NCBI GenBank assembly: GCA_038380435.1
Contig: JAWZYU010000008.1
Span: forward strand, 75,406,020 to 75,470,019
Direction: 5' to 3'
From: Ryuthela nishihirai
Lineage: Eukaryota; Arthropoda; Arachnida; Araneae; Heptathelidae
DNA: 64,000 nt
Numbering within the stretch: position 1 is the stretch's first letter; each line of letters begins with the position of its first letter. The notes under the pieces were generated by a model. That model made no database searches. It was not told where the DNA came from and saw only the letters and a program-made list of their open reading frames with translations. Positions 1 to 11,581 of the stretch are shown here, piece by piece. The translations under genes were made by a program, and so were the position numbers.

Positions 1-748
1 TTCAATGCCAAAGTCGGTACTGACTCTGACCTTTGGGGAGGAGTAATAGGCCATTTTGGTATTGGTAGCTGCAATGGCAAAGGGCAATGTCTCCTACAGG
101 TAAGTAAACTCAATGGATTCAGAATGACTAACACTTATTACGTGGTGTGGGTCTGCTCAGCAGACATGCTAGTGATGCTCTTCTAGGATATGAGTGCATT
201 AATGAAAGGTTTCTTACAGCAAAATTTCTGACAAGCATTAAAGACTTGAATGTTATATGCAGTTATACCCCAACTGAGGATGACAATGAGGATGAGAAGG
301 ATAGGTTTTACGGACAACTTCAGGATATTTTGAATTCTGTCAAGAAAGGAGATATTACCCTTGTTCTAGGTGACTTCAATGCCAAAGTCGGTACTGACTC
401 TGACCTTTGGGGAGGAGTAATAGGCCATTTTGGTATTGGTAGCTGCAATGGCAAAGGGCAATGTCTCCTACAGGTAAGTAAACTCAATGGATTCAGAATG
501 ACTAACACTTATTACGTGGTGTGGGTCTGCTCAGCAGACATGCTAGTGATGCTCTTCTAGGATATGAGTGCATTAATGAAAGGTTTCTTACAGCAAAATT
601 TCTGACAAGCATTAAAGACTTGAATGTTATATGCAGTTATACCCCCACTGAGGATGACAATGAGGATGAGAAGGATAGGTTTTATGGACAACTTCAGGAT
701 ATTTTGAATTCTGTCAAGAAAGGATATATTACCCTTGTTCTAGGTGAC
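1..748 (+). repeat. 374-bp tandem duplication inside the LINE
   Basis: Position 1 onward matches position 375 onward over the whole unit with few differences (for example position 59 G-T region identical, later NPKVG in unit two in place of NAKVG). The junction fuses CTTATTACGTGGTG to TGGGTCTGCTCAGCAGACA. The window starts inside the array, so more units could lie to the left. Confidence 0.85.
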
Positions 749-1760
749 TTCAATCCCAAAGTTGGTACTGACTCTGACCTGTGGGGAGGAGTAATAGCCC
801 CTTTTGGTATTGGTAGCTGCAATGGCAATGGGCAACGTCTCCTACAGGTGAGTAAACTCAATGGTTTCAGAATAACTAACACATATTGCAAACACCGTGA
901 CATACATAAATACACTTGGGTTTCACCTGATGAGCTGCATAGAAATATGATTGATTATATATTAATTAACAGCAAATGGGATAGTTCTGTTAGAAATACC
1001 AGGACATATAGAGGAGCTGAAATTGGATCGACCATTACCTTGTTAAAAGTGTCTTGCAACTTAAACTTAAAAAGTGTTGTGGTAAATTTAAAAAATTTAC
1101 CTTTAATACTGAAGCTCTGAAAGACACAGTTATAGCTAAAGTTTACCATGATAGGTTACTTAGTCATTATGACAGTCATGGTTTGCTTAATACTGAAGTT
1201 GAGGAAGAATGGGGCCATTTCAAACAGGCTTCTTTGGAAACTAACAGTACTCTTTTAGGAAAAAAGGAGCAGAGGAGGCAGAATTATTTAAGTGATAAGG
1301 CACTTGAGCTTATTTCAGAAAGAAGGAACTGCAGGAATGTCCTTAATCAGTACCCTACTAGTCCTAATAGAAAGGAGTACAGAGAGCTTAATAAACATGT
1401 AAAGGATCAGTTAGCTACTGATAAGAATCTTTGGCTTGATGGCTTGGCTGACAAAGCTGAGGAAGCAGTTAGGCAGCACAACAGCAGAGAGCTGTACCAG
1501 ATAGTTAATGCTTTATGTGTTAAAAAACGGACAGGTATACAAGGATTGCAGGATAAACAAGGTAAGGTTATAGAAGGGGAGGATTCTGTCATGGGTAAGT
1601 GGGCTGAGCATTTCAGTGATGTTCTAAACAATGTGGTTAGTTTTATTCCCATTGTTTGCAATGATGATAGATGCATTGGTGGCTTTAATTTTGACCCTAT
1701 AACACAAACTGAAGTTATTTTGGCTATTTCTAAACTTAAACTTCATAAATCCCTAGGGGT
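1..1760 (+). pseudogene. RTE-like LINE, endonuclease and start of RT, rearranged
   Basis: Homologous to the longer LINE at 16909-18330. Endonuclease wording includes LVLGDFNAKVGTDSDLWGG, DYILINSKW and RGAEIGS. The segment 1-374 is repeated almost exactly at 375-748, each unit joining the GDFNAKVG...TNTYY part back to GLLSRHASDALLGYECINER, so the reading frame restarts. After the repeat the copy runs through the endonuclease end and the spacer (LGKKEQRRQNYLSDKALELI) to KLKLHKSLGV. There it stops at another repeat. A frameshift lies near 1030, where the SDHYLV motif is lost. Not functional. Confidence 0.85.
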
Positions 1761-2621
1761 AACCCATTAATGCGAGCAATTGTCACCTTGTATAATGCTA
1801 ATTTACGTTTTAAATATACCATACTGTAAGGAATCCTTAAAAGAAAGAAATATTATGTTTCAAGTAATAATTATTATATTATTTGGAAAGAAATTTACTT
1901 TTGATTAATATATAATTTAAATGTTTTATTCATCACGTTTTCCAAGGTTAAGCCTCATTTGCATAGGCTGATCTATTTTTCCACTATATTAATGTAAAAA
2001 CATCTATTAAAATTAATGTACTTGTAATTTATTTTTATTTTTTATTTCCATAAGATTTGGAGTTATATTATGTTTAATGTGGTATATAACATTACCTATT
2101 TCTGTTGATTGGTTATTATTTTAATTCTAAAATTTACTTGTTTATCTGACTCAGCACAATTAGCTAAAAGCCTGGACTTTTCTCAAAGTATGGTACCAAG
2201 GAAAAAATTACTAAACAGGGGGAAATATTTACTTGAAGCAAGAAAATTAAATTTTTTTGCTATTTAGAAATAAATAGCCTTTCTATTCATGTGCATTATA
2301 ATAATTTCTGTCTATCAGTTTTTTTAAATAAATTTTTATTTGTGTTGCCAGATGCATTTTTTTTACTACATGACTCTAAAAAAGTCGTATTAAAATGAAA
2401 CTAGTGTTTTTTTTGTTAAATGTTATATTTTCAGAAAATCCGGAATTAAATGCTGATTAATTTGGCATATAAAATGCCATAATTACTTTCATTAGTTATT
2501 TTGGTTCTAATTTTTCTTCTAAAGTTCTAAAGTTAAACTTTTTTTGGCTGAGCATAGGAAGAAAATAGCTTGGCCTCTGGATGGAAACCAGTTTTTCAGG
2601 CTGGACCCTGGAAGGGTTAAT
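1760..2621 (-). mobile_element. TTAACCC-ended repeat, copy 1 (possible piggyBac-type MITE)
   Basis: Positions 2148-2621, read on the minus strand, match 22210-22665 over their length, starting TTAACCCTTCCAGGGTCC. Shared landmarks are GCCTGAAAAACTG, TCAGCATTTAATTC and AATGCATCTGGCAA. The left boundary at the LINE break (GGTAACCCATTAATGCG) also has a TAACCC motif. TTAA termini with CCC are typical of piggyBac-type elements, but no transposase is present, so the class is inference. Confidence 0.5.
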
Positions 2622-2876
2622 AGATAGTTTATTTTAGGATAATATTCTATTGGAATGGTATATTTTAGCTTGTTTTCATTTATATTTTTGGAAACATCAT
2701 TGTTGATTTTAATCTTTATTTTATTTTGTTGACTATATGAATAGGATACCCAGCATTTTGACATAATTGATATATAGTATTAATTTCTTTCCTTAGATAA
2801 TAATAGTTGTTGCAATATTTATATGCTCTGTATAATAACATTCTTATAGAAGAGTAGGCATATTTTCTTGGTAATA

Positions 2877-3085
2877 AACAAAAATAAATACCCCCCTCAA
2901 GTAGTTACTTGCCACACAAGTCTGATGAGAGCCTACCAGTTTATACTTCATAGTAGGTTTGTGAGGAAGATGAAACCTCAGCAGAAAAACAACACAAACA
3001 CCCATGCCTTACCGGGGATTGAACTCAGGTCACTTAGATCATTAGCCAGCAATACTAATCACTCAACCACAGGATGGCTTTATTT
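2877..3085 (-). repeat. SINE-B relative (tRNA-derived), diverged
   Basis: Begins AATAAATACCCCCCTCAAG (the 3' end of the family read on the opposite strand) and ends in a decayed tRNA-like part with GGGGATTGAACTCAGG. The middle (TTTGTGAGGAAGATGAAACC, CTCAGCAGAAAAAC) corresponds to 43340-43440 read in reverse. Confidence 0.7.
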
Positions 3086-3457
3086 CCTTTGTGCAAAAGA
3101 ATAAAATGGTAAATTGCTGACAAAGGTAGGCTTCTGATATACTTCAGTTACTAGTTTCTCTGCTTCTTTGTATAATATCAAGAAACAGTATTTTTTATTC
3201 CTTTCAAGTTCATATGTAAATTTTATTGTTCGATACATCGAATTCAAATCATCAATAAAATTGTAGAAGGCAGAGTAAGAATATGGCCAGATAATGAAGT
3301 ATCATCAATATATCTTTTCTAAAATATGGATTTCAAGATTCTATTTCAATGTAATATTAAACTTATAACACAGGGGTTCTCTAAATATTAATATAAGGTT
3401 CTCTATCCTCCCGTTTCATTGAAAACATGCTGTGGTACACTCCTACTACTTTTTTTG

Positions 3458-3505
3458 TCTTTACAGTGATCATGGATCAAGGGTGATCCATGATCACTGT
3501 AAAGA
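3458..3505. repeat. near-perfect palindrome, 22-bp arms
   Basis: TCTTTACAGTGATCATGGAT at the left is answered by ATCCATGATCACTGTAAAGA at the right, around the centre CAAGGGTG; the exact arms are 22 bp and the loop is AGGG. It lies in intron, with no element recognised around it. Confidence 0.9.
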
Positions 3506-4077
3506 TAGATCACATATGTATATTTCCATATGTAAGATCACATATGTATATTTCCTAACATGAAGTAAAAGTTTGTCTACTTTCTTATGTCTGCGGTGCA
3601 TAAGATAACTTTTGTTGATTGAACTACTGCAAAACTGTGCCATGAACTAGCGATAATAATGAGCACAGGAGCCAACAGCCCAACAAAAACAACATCCACA
3701 AGCCATTTGTGCCTGAGATGAGAAGACCACTAACTGTGGTAACAACAAATGTAAGTAGGAGTGTACCACAAAAGGTTTTTAACAATATGACAGGATAGTG
3801 AGCCTTACTATTTTGATGTATTTTATATTCAATATACAAAAGAGTTTGATTTTATATGATTCTCTTTATATTTCATGAAAAAAAAATAGTTATGCTATCA
3901 GCACATGCATAATATTAGGTACTTTAATAACTTCCACAAATGTAACATAGCTCTAGCAAGAGAATGTCACTTTTGCTAAACTCATACATCTTTTTTCTTA
4001 CAACTAATTATACTATACAACTAATTATAGGAATGTATTGCTAATTATGAAAAAGGATAGAGAGAAGTTATACTTAC

Positions 4078-4204
4078 GCAGGGTATTCAGGTACTGTTTC
4101 TTTGTACGGAGGGACATCTTTTACATAGTTATTATAAAACCATTTCACTTTAAAGTGGAGATTCATATAAGCGGAACTTTTACATAATCTATGCTGTTCA
4201 TGTT
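4078..4204 (-). CDS. unc-13: unc-13 exon W12: MUN domain
   Basis: Encodes [40 protein letters not shown] and YP, leaving GC for a split Ala. It continues ALE from the previous exon to give ALEEHEQHR, as in insect Unc-13. The acceptor is CATTCAG and the donor GTAAGT. The following exon (expected to start with WFEPF-like residues) was not found down to position 1, so it is probably outside the window. Confidence 0.96.
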
Positions 4205-4390
4205 CTGAATGAAACAAATGTAAACAAAATTGTAATACATAATTTGAAAAGTTAACTTTTGATAAGAATACATTAAACAATGAGTACATGCACAATAGTA
4301 ATATTAATCAAGCATTACATTAACAAAATCTATATTTTTTTTAAAGTTATGCTCATGTAATTTCTATAATACTTTTACTAAATTTTTTAC

Positions 4391-5313
4391 TACACCCATC
4401 CCTTGATTTGCATGGTAGATAGGTTCTGGGAAATCACTGTGTAAATTGAAACTATGCAAATCGAAACAATATATGGAAAAGGGAGATAGGTACCAAAAAA
4501 TACTTGTTATGAATAAAGTGTACATTGAAAGTTATATTTATCCATATTTTATCTCAAATTTCAGTTTAATAGTAATAATATGCATTAATGGAATATTATT
4601 TTGCACTTTATTTGTACTGGTTCAGATAAGTTTAGATTAATTTCTCATACATTCTTTTGGTCACAAAAAACATTCATTGTTAATGTAGAAGTACTCAAAC
4701 AAATTTGAAGATGAAATTTAAAAGAATGATATTTATGAACTGAATATAAATTAGAAATCAAGCATTTATATTAACACTTAGTGTTTTATATTGTAAAATT
4801 GGCATTTACATATATATTAATATATATTTAAGAAAGAGTGTACTTATGAATCAACTTATTTAGTCTATATAATGTGTGCAAAGTTAAACTTGTCACAAAA
4901 AAATTGCTAAAATATGGTTTTTTACTAGGCTGGAAAAAATTCAGTCTAGAAAAGTCAGCTCTTGCTGTCGACAGGCTTTATTTCATTAAGATGTCGTGAG
5001 ATAGATTATTTACAATGGGAAGAATATAAATTGTTACAGATAATGATTTTATTAACAAAGGAATTTATTATCTATTTATTCTTGAAAATATGTGTTATCT
5101 GTTAAAACTATTTAGTTGATTTTTATTTTGGGATGACAGTCTAATAATCTCTCTTGATGCTACACCATTCTACTTCATAATATATATTTACATACATAAA
5201 AAAAAACTCAATCTGCAGAATTCAAAACCTAGTCTATTACCATGTAAATTGAAACTGGTTGCATTTTTTGGACTGTGTAAACTGATTACAATGAAAATCA
5301 AGGGATAGATGCA
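4391..5313 (+). mobile_element. MITE-B, full-length copy
   Basis: The left end CATCCCTTGATTTGCATGG is mirrored at the right end by AATCAAGGGATAGATG, giving short terminal inverted repeats. The interior (4490-5100) matches 9688-10310 with shared stretches such as TACTTGTTATGAATAAAG and TTATCTCAAATTTCAGTT. No ORF of note; a non-autonomous DNA element is the likely class. Confidence 0.65.
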
Positions 5314-5944
5314 ATGTATTAATTAATTTATTTGTAAATGTGAAACATCATGATTTTATATCTTCAGGATGAACTATGGACCTTATAACTGTTTGACAGG
5401 TGTTTACCATTTTAGTTAACACAGAGGCAAATTTGGTTTAAAGTTATAAGCTTCTGTGTGCTGATTATTCTGTTGTATAAATTGCACGTTACACCATTTT
5501 TCAATTCAATAATCAACTTTCTATTTAATAGTTAACTATAATAATTGTTAAGAAATGCTCTATCTAAATCTAATTATACTGCTACAAATGCAAAATGATT
5601 CAAATGAAATATCATCACAGTAAAATAATTATATACAGGTGTCCTATGTAATTTAACTGAATTTTATTTAACTTAGTTTTCACTACACTTCCATCCATCT
5701 TTAATATTACTAGCAGATTTATCTAGCATTGTCCAGATTCTGAAATAAATCAATATAGACATTATATTTTGTCTTCTGGATTATTTAAATTAATACATTA
5801 TTGTTATTAAAATGAACGATGCATTGTATTTGCATTATGTAATCAAAGAACAGCACATTCTACAGACTGGCAAAGCAACCATAGAAGCAAGAGAAGCAAT
5901 GCTTCCCTTAAAAGTCTCAAGAACAATCAAGACTCAATCATCAA

Positions 5945-6102
5945 GATGCAAACACCACTAGATAAGTACATACGGGTTTCACCAGATGGGTTCATAAGAA
6001 TATGATTGATTATAGATTAATTTACAACAAATGGGCTAGTTCTGTTAGGAATACTAAGTCATATTGGGGAGCCGAAATTAGATCTGACTATTACATTGTT
6101 AA
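5945..6102 (+). pseudogene. LINE fragment (endonuclease piece)
   Basis: Matches LINE positions about 17445-17610: GGGTTTCACCAGATGGG, ATTGATTATAGATTAAT and GGGAGCCGAAATTAGATCTG correspond to VSPDG, IDYILI and GAEIGSD. It is cut off by a TTAACCCTTCCC terminus. Confidence 0.8.
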
Positions 6103-7510
6103 CCCTTCCCGGGTCACCATTGAACTCAGACATTGACAGAATCCAAAATGAGAGGTCAAGGATGTCAAAATAGATGTTTTTTGTACAACATGTGAACCTT
6201 CAATTTTTTTGAATTGTTGTTTAAAAATTTTCTTAGATATATCTTTAAAAAATATGCACTCAAGTTTTAAAAAATATTTTCTTTTTTCACTTGATGCATA
6301 TTTTATTAAACTATAATATAATTTGTTGAAGCCATCTGATTGCCATTTTTTAGAAGATATGATTAAAGCTTATAAGTTAAATTTTTATAGATCTGATTTA
6401 AGCTCACAAGTTTGATTTGAACTATTATCAACAAATTTTTTCCTTAAATTTTTAAAAATTCCACAAAAATTAACAAAAAAAAAAATGCTAGTTTTAAAAA
6501 CGGCAGATTTTGGAAGTAATTATGAAGTACATACCACCATTTTCCCCCTGGTTTACACTCTTTTCTGCCATAAACCTATTTCAGCATTCTCCGAATTATT
6601 TTTATCATTTATCCCAGCATTCTATACATCTTTCCTGCTCTTAAAATTGAAACTGTAACATGGGACTTCTTAGAAACAGAAAGCCAGCAAGCTGAGGTGT
6701 TGCTGCAGTGCAAAGAACATCACGGCAACAGATGCAGTTGAGTGCAGTGACCTAGTTATTGCTCACACGTGCAGTAAAGTGGTTCTATAGTGGATGCTTA
6801 CAGAAAGAGTTCTTCTCGGATATAGGATAATGTGACTATGCATATAGCCAGTATTAATCTCCGTTTTCATTTCTGTAGGCTTATTTTGGTAAATTATTCA
6901 TTTTTCCTTTGGTTGATCTATTGATCTTTTAAGGTTTTAAAGTTTACATTGAATGGCTGGCTTTACAAGTTGTTTGGGATATTATTTAACATCACATTAT
7001 GTTATATGTGAATATTTCTTTTATTATTTTTTTTCTATTCTTGAAAAAAAAATTGATCTTGTATCATTTCCTGAAAATGAATGTGTGGAGTGGGCTCTTC
7101 CTATGTGTCACTATCCCTTCTCTAGGTGCCTTCTCTGGGAAAGACGATATTGACATACCCCATGCACATTAAGAACACGTTTCCTCACCCAACTATCCCT
7201 GAGTCCACGAGAGCTTGTAATTTGGACATTTGTCCCAACTATTCAATGTTTAGGTAACGATAATCATTTTCCAAAAAAAAGCTCAACATCCCCATTTCAA
7301 AAACGGTAGAAATACAGCACAATTCATTTACAGAGCTACAGAATAACTTTAGACCATAATGCTACCAAAAAACTATCAGCAAAAATCTTATGCATGGCTA
7401 TTTTTTTCATAAACAGTTCCACAAAGTTCTTGACATGAATGAACTGAATGAATTAGTTATATTCAAGGTTCAAGGTGTAAGATCATGGTGAAATTAGCCT
7501 CCAATAAGGG

Positions 7511-7898
7511 TTGTGTTGGTTTGTTTTACCTCTGAGCGGCACTTTTTTGCACACCATGGGCTAAATGGCCAGATCACATGGACCCCGAAGGCTCAGAGAA
7601 GTTTGGGGCAGGGGACCCACTGGAACAGCTGTTGGGAGACAGATGGTAGCCTCCCGTCAAGGCCATCCAGCGTGTTCTTTAACGTGCACAGGGTATGTCT
7701 CTCCCACACACGGGGCCACGGCTTAACATCCCATCCGACGGACGGCGGCCTTTCCAAGCCCATCGGTGTCCCCTACTGACCGTGGGCAGGGCGGGGAATT
7801 TTGTGGAGATAAATCTCAACGCTGACCCAGCTGGGACTCGAACCTGGGAACTACAGATTACGAGCCTGGCGCGCTACCGACTAAGCCACCCCCCGCCC
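7511..7898 (-). repeat. SINE-A (tRNA-derived SINE), full length
   Basis: Read on the minus strand the element begins with a tRNA-like head (GGTAGCGCGCCAGGCTCG, then GGTTCGAGTCCCAGC as B box), followed by a unique body and a tail of AACCCAAC-type repeats. A 13-bp target duplication CCTCCAATAAGGG flanks it at 7498-7510 and 7899-7911. Open frames across it on both strands are artefacts. Confidence 0.93.
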
Positions 7899-8029
7899 CC
7901 TCCAATAAGGGGCTCCCGACATTAGTCACAACAGGAGGACATGATAGCAGTGGCAGAAGAAACTACCTCTCAGCTATCTCACAAAATTATTAACTACACT
8001 AAACTCATTAGAGTAAAAGAGACATTAGA

Positions 8030-8520
8030 CCTTGCAGAAATGGCCAATGTTGTGAAAGAAATCAGTGACTAGTCGGAAGCATGTTAGCTGCACCTTCATG
8101 TTGTGATGATTATCACGTAGGGAGGTGATGGAGTAGTTGATGGTTCTGATGACATGAAGCTCCTGGAACAAAGCTTCTCTTTCAGCAATGTAGCGGGAGC
8201 AGTTGAGCAGTATGTGAGATAGAGTCTCAGGTGTGCTGCATGTGGCACATTAGGACTGTATGCTCTGCTGAGAGTGTGAAGCATAGAGTTGCTATAGATG
8301 ACACCAACTCAGAGACAATGAAGGAGGGTCTCCTCTGATCTGTGGCGGTTATCGAGGTTAGGAGCAGTGAGAGAAGGGTCAACCAGGCACCTGAATGAGG
8401 AACAACTGGAGTCCCTGTGCCACTGGGCAAGACGATACTGACTCATCATTTGTGAGACAAATGTCTTGCAGTTGCTGAGAGATATATGAGAGAGAGTATA
8501 TGCAACCAATATATCTCATC
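8030..8520 (-). pseudogene. C-terminal remnant of a second LINE type
   Basis: With frameshifts, the minus strand gives RVGVIYSNSMLHTLSRAYSP, then a CxxC-type segment (CATCSTPETLSHILLNCSRY) and IAEREALFQELHVIRTINYS. A Cys-x2-Cys...His-x4-Cys motif after an R-L-R-V-G stretch is the usual tail of RNase H-bearing non-LTR elements. It is unlike the RTE-like copies elsewhere here. Confidence 0.65.
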
Positions 8521-9030
8521 TCGATTCTTTCCTGGTTGGCCAGATACTTGTCACTGACTTATAACAAAATTAAAATGTTGATTCTATCTGTGACAAAAAA
8601 TATTAGAAATTTCAGTAGAAACTGAAAAATTTGGGTTAACAGCATTATAAACACTAAGAGCCATTAATTTATTAAAGATAGAGAATACATAAAAAAATCA
8701 AAAGCTGCATGATGCTTATTTTTAATTACTAAAGACCAATTAAAGATTGACACTATAATCAAAAATTATTTTTTTTTACAATTATAATATTTGAAATTTA
8801 AATTATTCTAAGCATTAAGTCTTCTGTGCTAATTTGAGTTCATCCAAACTCTTCTCTATTGCACACACTGTTCTGTGTCCTGAAATAGACAATGTGTTGC
8901 CACTTATGCATTAACTTGTTCAAATGCTGTCAATGGCAGTCTATGAATTAAAAGATCCACCCTTGAATACGAAGGAATTTGAATTAGAAATTGTTCTAGT
9001 ACATAAAACTCCTGAGATGTTAATAGTTAC

Positions 9031-9116
9031 CTTCTAATGCATACTTCATGTCAACTGCAAACAAGTTCCACATTGTGGCAGCACTGAGTTGTCCACAGTT
9101 GAGCTCCTGAGGAAAT
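9031..9116 (-). CDS. unc-13: unc-13 exon W11: MUN domain
   Basis: An 86-bp exon encoding [20 protein letters not shown] then VDMKYALE. It follows VLNQ of the previous exon exactly as in Unc-13 (NQFPQELN). SAATMW is the arthropod wording where mammals have SAEVMW. The acceptor is TTTTCAG and the donor GTAACT. The last base (G) is completed to Glu by the next exon. Confidence 0.95.
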
Positions 9117-9255
9117 CTGAAAAATTAAAATAATTTTTACTGATAGAAAAAAAAAAGTTCATTTAGAATGATGAAAGAAAACAAAATGAAATTTTACAAC
9201 GACTAATTATTTGTAGATGGATAAAATTAGATTGATGTGAATGCACTTCTTCATT

Positions 9256-10333
9256 TATTATGGATTTGACTTCTTTTTAGATGCCATTGGTGTAATTAAT
9301 ATTTTAAGCTTATCTAAATTAGTGCAAATAAAGTGCAAAATAATGTTCCACTAATGCTTATTATTACTGCTGAACTGAAATTTGAGATAAAATATGCATA
9401 AACATAACTTTCAATGTATGCTTTATTCATAATATTATACAAATCCTTAATTTCAAGGGATGGATTTATTCAATTCCTTAATTTTGGAATCCTTAATTCA
9501 AAATCCTTAATTTCGAGGGATGGATTTATATAACTAAATCAAGTGTAGCACTTGTTTTAGTTATATAAATCCATCCCTCGACTTACATAGTAGATAGATT
9601 CTGGAAAATCATTGTGTAAATCAAAACCGTTCAAATTAAAACCAACAATTTCTGGAAAAAATGGTGGTTAAGTTCTGAAAAAATACTTGTTATGAATAAA
9701 GCATACATTGAAAGTTATATTTATGCATATTTTATCTCAAATTTCAGTTCAGCAGTAATAATACGCATTAGTGGAACACTATTTTGCACTTTATTTGCAC
9801 TAATTTAGATAAGTTAAAAATATTAATTTCTCATGCATTTCTTTATGGTCACGAACAATACTCATTGTTAATATAGACATACACTATGGAATTTGAAGAT
9901 GAAATATGAAAGGACATTAATGAACTGAATATAAATTAGAAATTAAGGATTCGTATCAACACTCAGTGCTTTATTTTTGTAAAATTAGTATTTGTGTGAT
10001 ATTTTATGAAATAGTGTACTTACGAATCAGCTCTATTTAGCCTATGTTCTTCTACAAAGTTTCTTGTCTACAAAGTTAAACTTGTTGCAAAAAATGAGAT
10101 AAACCATGGCTTTTACTGGTGTGAAAAATTTAGTTTAGATAAGTCAGATCTCACTGCCATTTCAAAACAGGCTTCATTTCATTAAGATGCCATGTAGAGA
10201 TTGTATTACAATAGCAAGAATATAATTTTTGCAAAAAAAAAAAATTATATAACCTATCATATAGCACAATTTTATTAATGTCAGAATTTATTATCTATTT
10301 ATTCTTAAAAATAAATTATATCAGTTGAAAAGG
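9256..10333 (+). mobile_element. MITE-B, inverted pair
   Basis: 9265-9545 is the reverse complement of 9560-9830, meeting around the hairpin CAAGTGTAGCACTTG. The plus-oriented half (9570-10333) is colinear with 4391-5100 and is cut off by an LTR fragment at its right end. CATCCCTCGACTTACATAG is the family terminus. The pair could be two insertions or one foldback derivative. Confidence 0.6.
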
Positions 10334-10426
10334 AATCCTTGTTTAATTTCTTGGCAAGATTAATTGCCTGGCGCCCAATTTCTAAGCTCTCCAGCAAAGT
10401 AAAGCTAGCATACTTTGGAACATTAC
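10325..10426 (+). mobile_element. LTR fragment (3' end)
   Basis: CAAGATTAATTGCCTGGCGC and the terminal TTTGGAACATTACA match the 3' ends of the solo LTRs at 18567-19292 and 36385-37239. The upstream part is missing. Confidence 0.7.
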
Positions 10427-11384
10427 AATAAATGTTACCCCAGAAAAAAAGAATCTATAGCAAATTTGAAAAAAAAAAAATCTTTTACCCTTTATAAACT
10501 CTTAGAACCCCCTACATATTTGAGATGGCAAATTACTTGGAATGTCAGGGACTAAAACTTTGGCCCATTAAACCTAACCTAGCTTCCCCCCCCCACCCCA
10601 CACACACAAAATAAAAATAAATAAATAAATATTTAAAAAATTCAATAACAGCTCTGCAGAGAACCAAAAAATGATATATGAATTGGCACTAGTGTTGCAA
10701 ATTCTTTTCTATATCACAGTACAAATAATAAAAACCCAAAACAGCCTTTTCTCAGGACTCCCTTCAAAATTCCTTTTAAGGACTAAACAAAATATACAAC
10801 TAACCACATGACAAGATTCTTTCAATATGGTACAAAAAGCAATTCTAAGGACTAAACAAACATAAATGTAAACATCACACACAACCACATCTTCTAGCTC
10901 TCTTTCATGTCACTATCCTTTCCTATGGTTTCTGGGCTTGAACTCCATTCTGAATTGGAAAATCATTGAATGACTGTAGGCTCTCCATAATAGACCCATA
11001 CAACAACCATATCACATAGAGACTTAGGTCCTTTATTTAATTTCTATAGGATCATGAGTAACTGCCAAACAAAAATTATCCCAACAATTTGGAAAAAATA
11101 CATTCTGATCAAGAGAGTTTGAATTTTTCACAAGGCAGATGGCTTTACAGGCCAACTTGCTGGTACCTTTGATGATGATGATCTATTTGATGATACAATA
11201 TAAACTTTTCTACCTACAGTACACAATTATCTGAGTCTCATGAAGGTAGTGTCTTTGCTGCTCACAAACAACCTCAACAGATGGGAAGTATGTCACAAGT
11301 ATACTACTCAATAAACTGAAAATATTTCTCAAGGTTTTTGTTCAATTGTCAAGGAAAGTATCACTCTTAATTTAAGGTCAATAT

Positions 11385-11465
11385 CAAATTTAGGGGGAAA
11401 AACTGTCTTGAGCTGGGTGGGATATGAACCCATGACCTCCTTATAACAGAGTAGATCTGATAATA
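11385..11465 (-). repeat. tRNA-like SINE remnant
   Basis: GGGATATGAACCCATGACCTCC read on the other strand contains a TGGGTTCATATCCCACC B-box-like run with a plausible anticodon-arm region to its left. It resembles the tRNA-like heads at 41400 and 61575. Too short to assign to a family. Confidence 0.4.
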
Positions 11466-11536
11466 TAGACTGGAAATATAATAAAGAATAATAAACAAAA
11501 TTGGGGCACAAAAAGACAATTTATCTTCATGAAGTC

Positions 11537-11581
11537 ACAACATGACTGCATCAAAATACAATTTTGATGCAGTCATGTTGT
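11537..11581. repeat. perfect palindrome at the 5' end of a Penelope-like element
   Basis: ACAACATGACTGCATCAAAA and its exact reverse complement (21-bp arms) face each other across the three bases ACA. The right arm is the start of the Penelope-like coding sequence (ATTTTGATGCAGTCATGTTG), so the left arm is an inverted copy of the element's own first bases. Confidence 0.9.

Larger units (their letters stand above)
1..4077 (-). other. unc-13 intron after exon W12 (partial)
   Basis: The left end of the window is intron carrying an RTE-like LINE fragment (1-1760), a TTAACCC-ended repeat (1760-2621) and a SINE-B relative (2877-3085). From 3100 to 4077 I see AT-rich sequence with one 22-bp-arm palindrome at 3458-3505 and an imperfect tandem repeat at 3509-3560. 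No coding sequence was recognised there. Confidence 0.75.
4205..9030 (-). other. unc-13 intron W11-W12
   Basis: A 4.8-kb intron. It holds a MITE-like element (4391-5313), a LINE fragment (5945-6102), a TTAACCCTTCCC terminus at about 6102, a SINE-A copy (7511-7898) and the end of a minus-strand LINE (8030-8520). Plain AT-rich sequence fills 5320-5940, 6130-7490 and 8540-9020; the ORF at 6953-7153 resembles nothing I know. Confidence 0.75.

Noticed and set aside
3624..3839. A minus-strand ORF with hydrophobic, membrane-like residues
   Set aside because: No family resemblance, no splice or start context, and AT-rich intron readily gives such runs. It was also checked as the next unc-13 exon and does not match.
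7513..7925. ORFs across SINE-A copies here and at 13976, 14155, 23238 and 47916
   Set aside because: The same peptide recurs at every copy because the SINE is GC-rich and open by chance. SINEs are transcribed by Pol III and encode no protein.
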